Positions 6,743 through 6,790 of a stretch of DNA of 6,790 nt are shown one piece after another; the stretch's first letter is position 1, and every line of letters begins with the position of its first letter. Position numbers and translations under genes: made by a program. The notes beneath the pieces were generated by a model. It was not told where the DNA came from. It did not search any database and saw only the letters and a program-made list of their open reading frames with translations. This DNA comes from Peptoniphilus_A sp050943655 (GTDB lineage Bacteria; Bacillota; Clostridia; Tissierellales; Peptoniphilaceae), in NCBI RefSeq assembly GCF_050943655.1, contig NZ_JBMNPQ010000078.1:1-6790 (forward strand), written 5' to 3'.

Positions 6743-6772
6743 TTTATATAATTAATAATAATATTGTGTAAA
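6743..6772 (-). promoter_or_regulatory. Predicted sigma-A-type promoter for the glyQS operon
   Basis: TTTACA (6772-6767, five of six matches to TTGACA) and TATAAA (6748-6743, five of six matches to TATAAT) are separated by 18 nt. Transcription would start near 6736, giving an untranslated leader of about 53 nt. The surrounding DNA is nearly all A and T, so chance matches are easy; there is no extended TG. It is the only reasonable promoter pair I see ahead of glyQ within the window. The other 6684-6790 leader sequence contains no gene. Confidence 0.5.
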
Positions 6773-6790
6773 AATATTTTTTTATTATTA

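Noticed and set aside
6684..6790. T-box or other riboswitch ahead of glyQ
   Set aside because: No T-box sequence, specifier-loop structure or terminator is visible in the 107 nt available; upstream DNA is not in the window.
1..6790. Mobile element, CRISPR array, tRNA/rRNA gene, defence or toxin system
   Set aside because: The window is nearly filled by six conserved housekeeping and regulatory genes with intact motifs. No transposase, direct repeat array or RNA gene signature is seen.

Overview
This is a compact, AT-rich stretch of a bacterial chromosome. All genes lie on the minus strand and read from the right edge toward the left. In transcription order they are glyQ, glyS, a CcpN/YqzB-type HTH-CBS regulator, a PPDK regulatory protein (YqfL/PpsR family), a dGTPase-like HD phosphohydrolase, and dnaG, which is cut by the left edge. 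This order, with glyQ and glyS as separate genes, matches the glyQS-ccpN-yqfL-dnaG-(sigA) cluster of low-GC Firmicutes. An HD phosphohydrolase next to dnaG recalls anaerobic clostridia and relatives. Base composition and protein flavour suggest an anaerobic, low-GC coccus of the Tissierellia/Peptoniphilaceae type, but the genus cannot be fixed from the sequence by eye.

Layout: 6790-6684 is a short non-coding leader with a plausible sigma-A promoter (-35 at 6772-6767, -10 at 6748-6743), an 11-bp hairpin (6725-6702) and a strong glyQ Shine-Dalgarno. Then follow glyQ (6683-5799), glyS (5806-3734, overlapping glyQ by 8 nt), the regulator (3719-3090, TTG start), ppsR (3080-2253), the HD phosphohydrolase (2250-1240) and dnaG (1235 to beyond 1, TTG start). 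Junctions are -8, +14, +9, +2 and +4 nt, and I see no terminator between genes. The six genes are therefore probably one transcript that runs on past the window, by analogy toward rpoD/sigA.

How the genes may fit together: glyQ and glyS encode the two subunits of glycyl-tRNA synthetase. The HTH-CBS protein and the PPDK regulatory protein form a conserved pair; in Bacillus they control gluconeogenic or pyruvate-phosphoenolpyruvate metabolism. The HD protein probably hydrolyses dNTPs, and DnaG makes replication primers. The operon thus links translation, central-carbon control, nucleotide pool control and replication priming.

No previously undescribed system, mobile element, CRISPR array or RNA gene is visible. 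The most interesting details concern translation starts. Both TTG-started genes (the regulator and dnaG) carry an out-of-frame ATG five nucleotides before the TTG that opens a 2- or 4-codon minicistron. The visible glyQ leader is also too short to hold a T-box.
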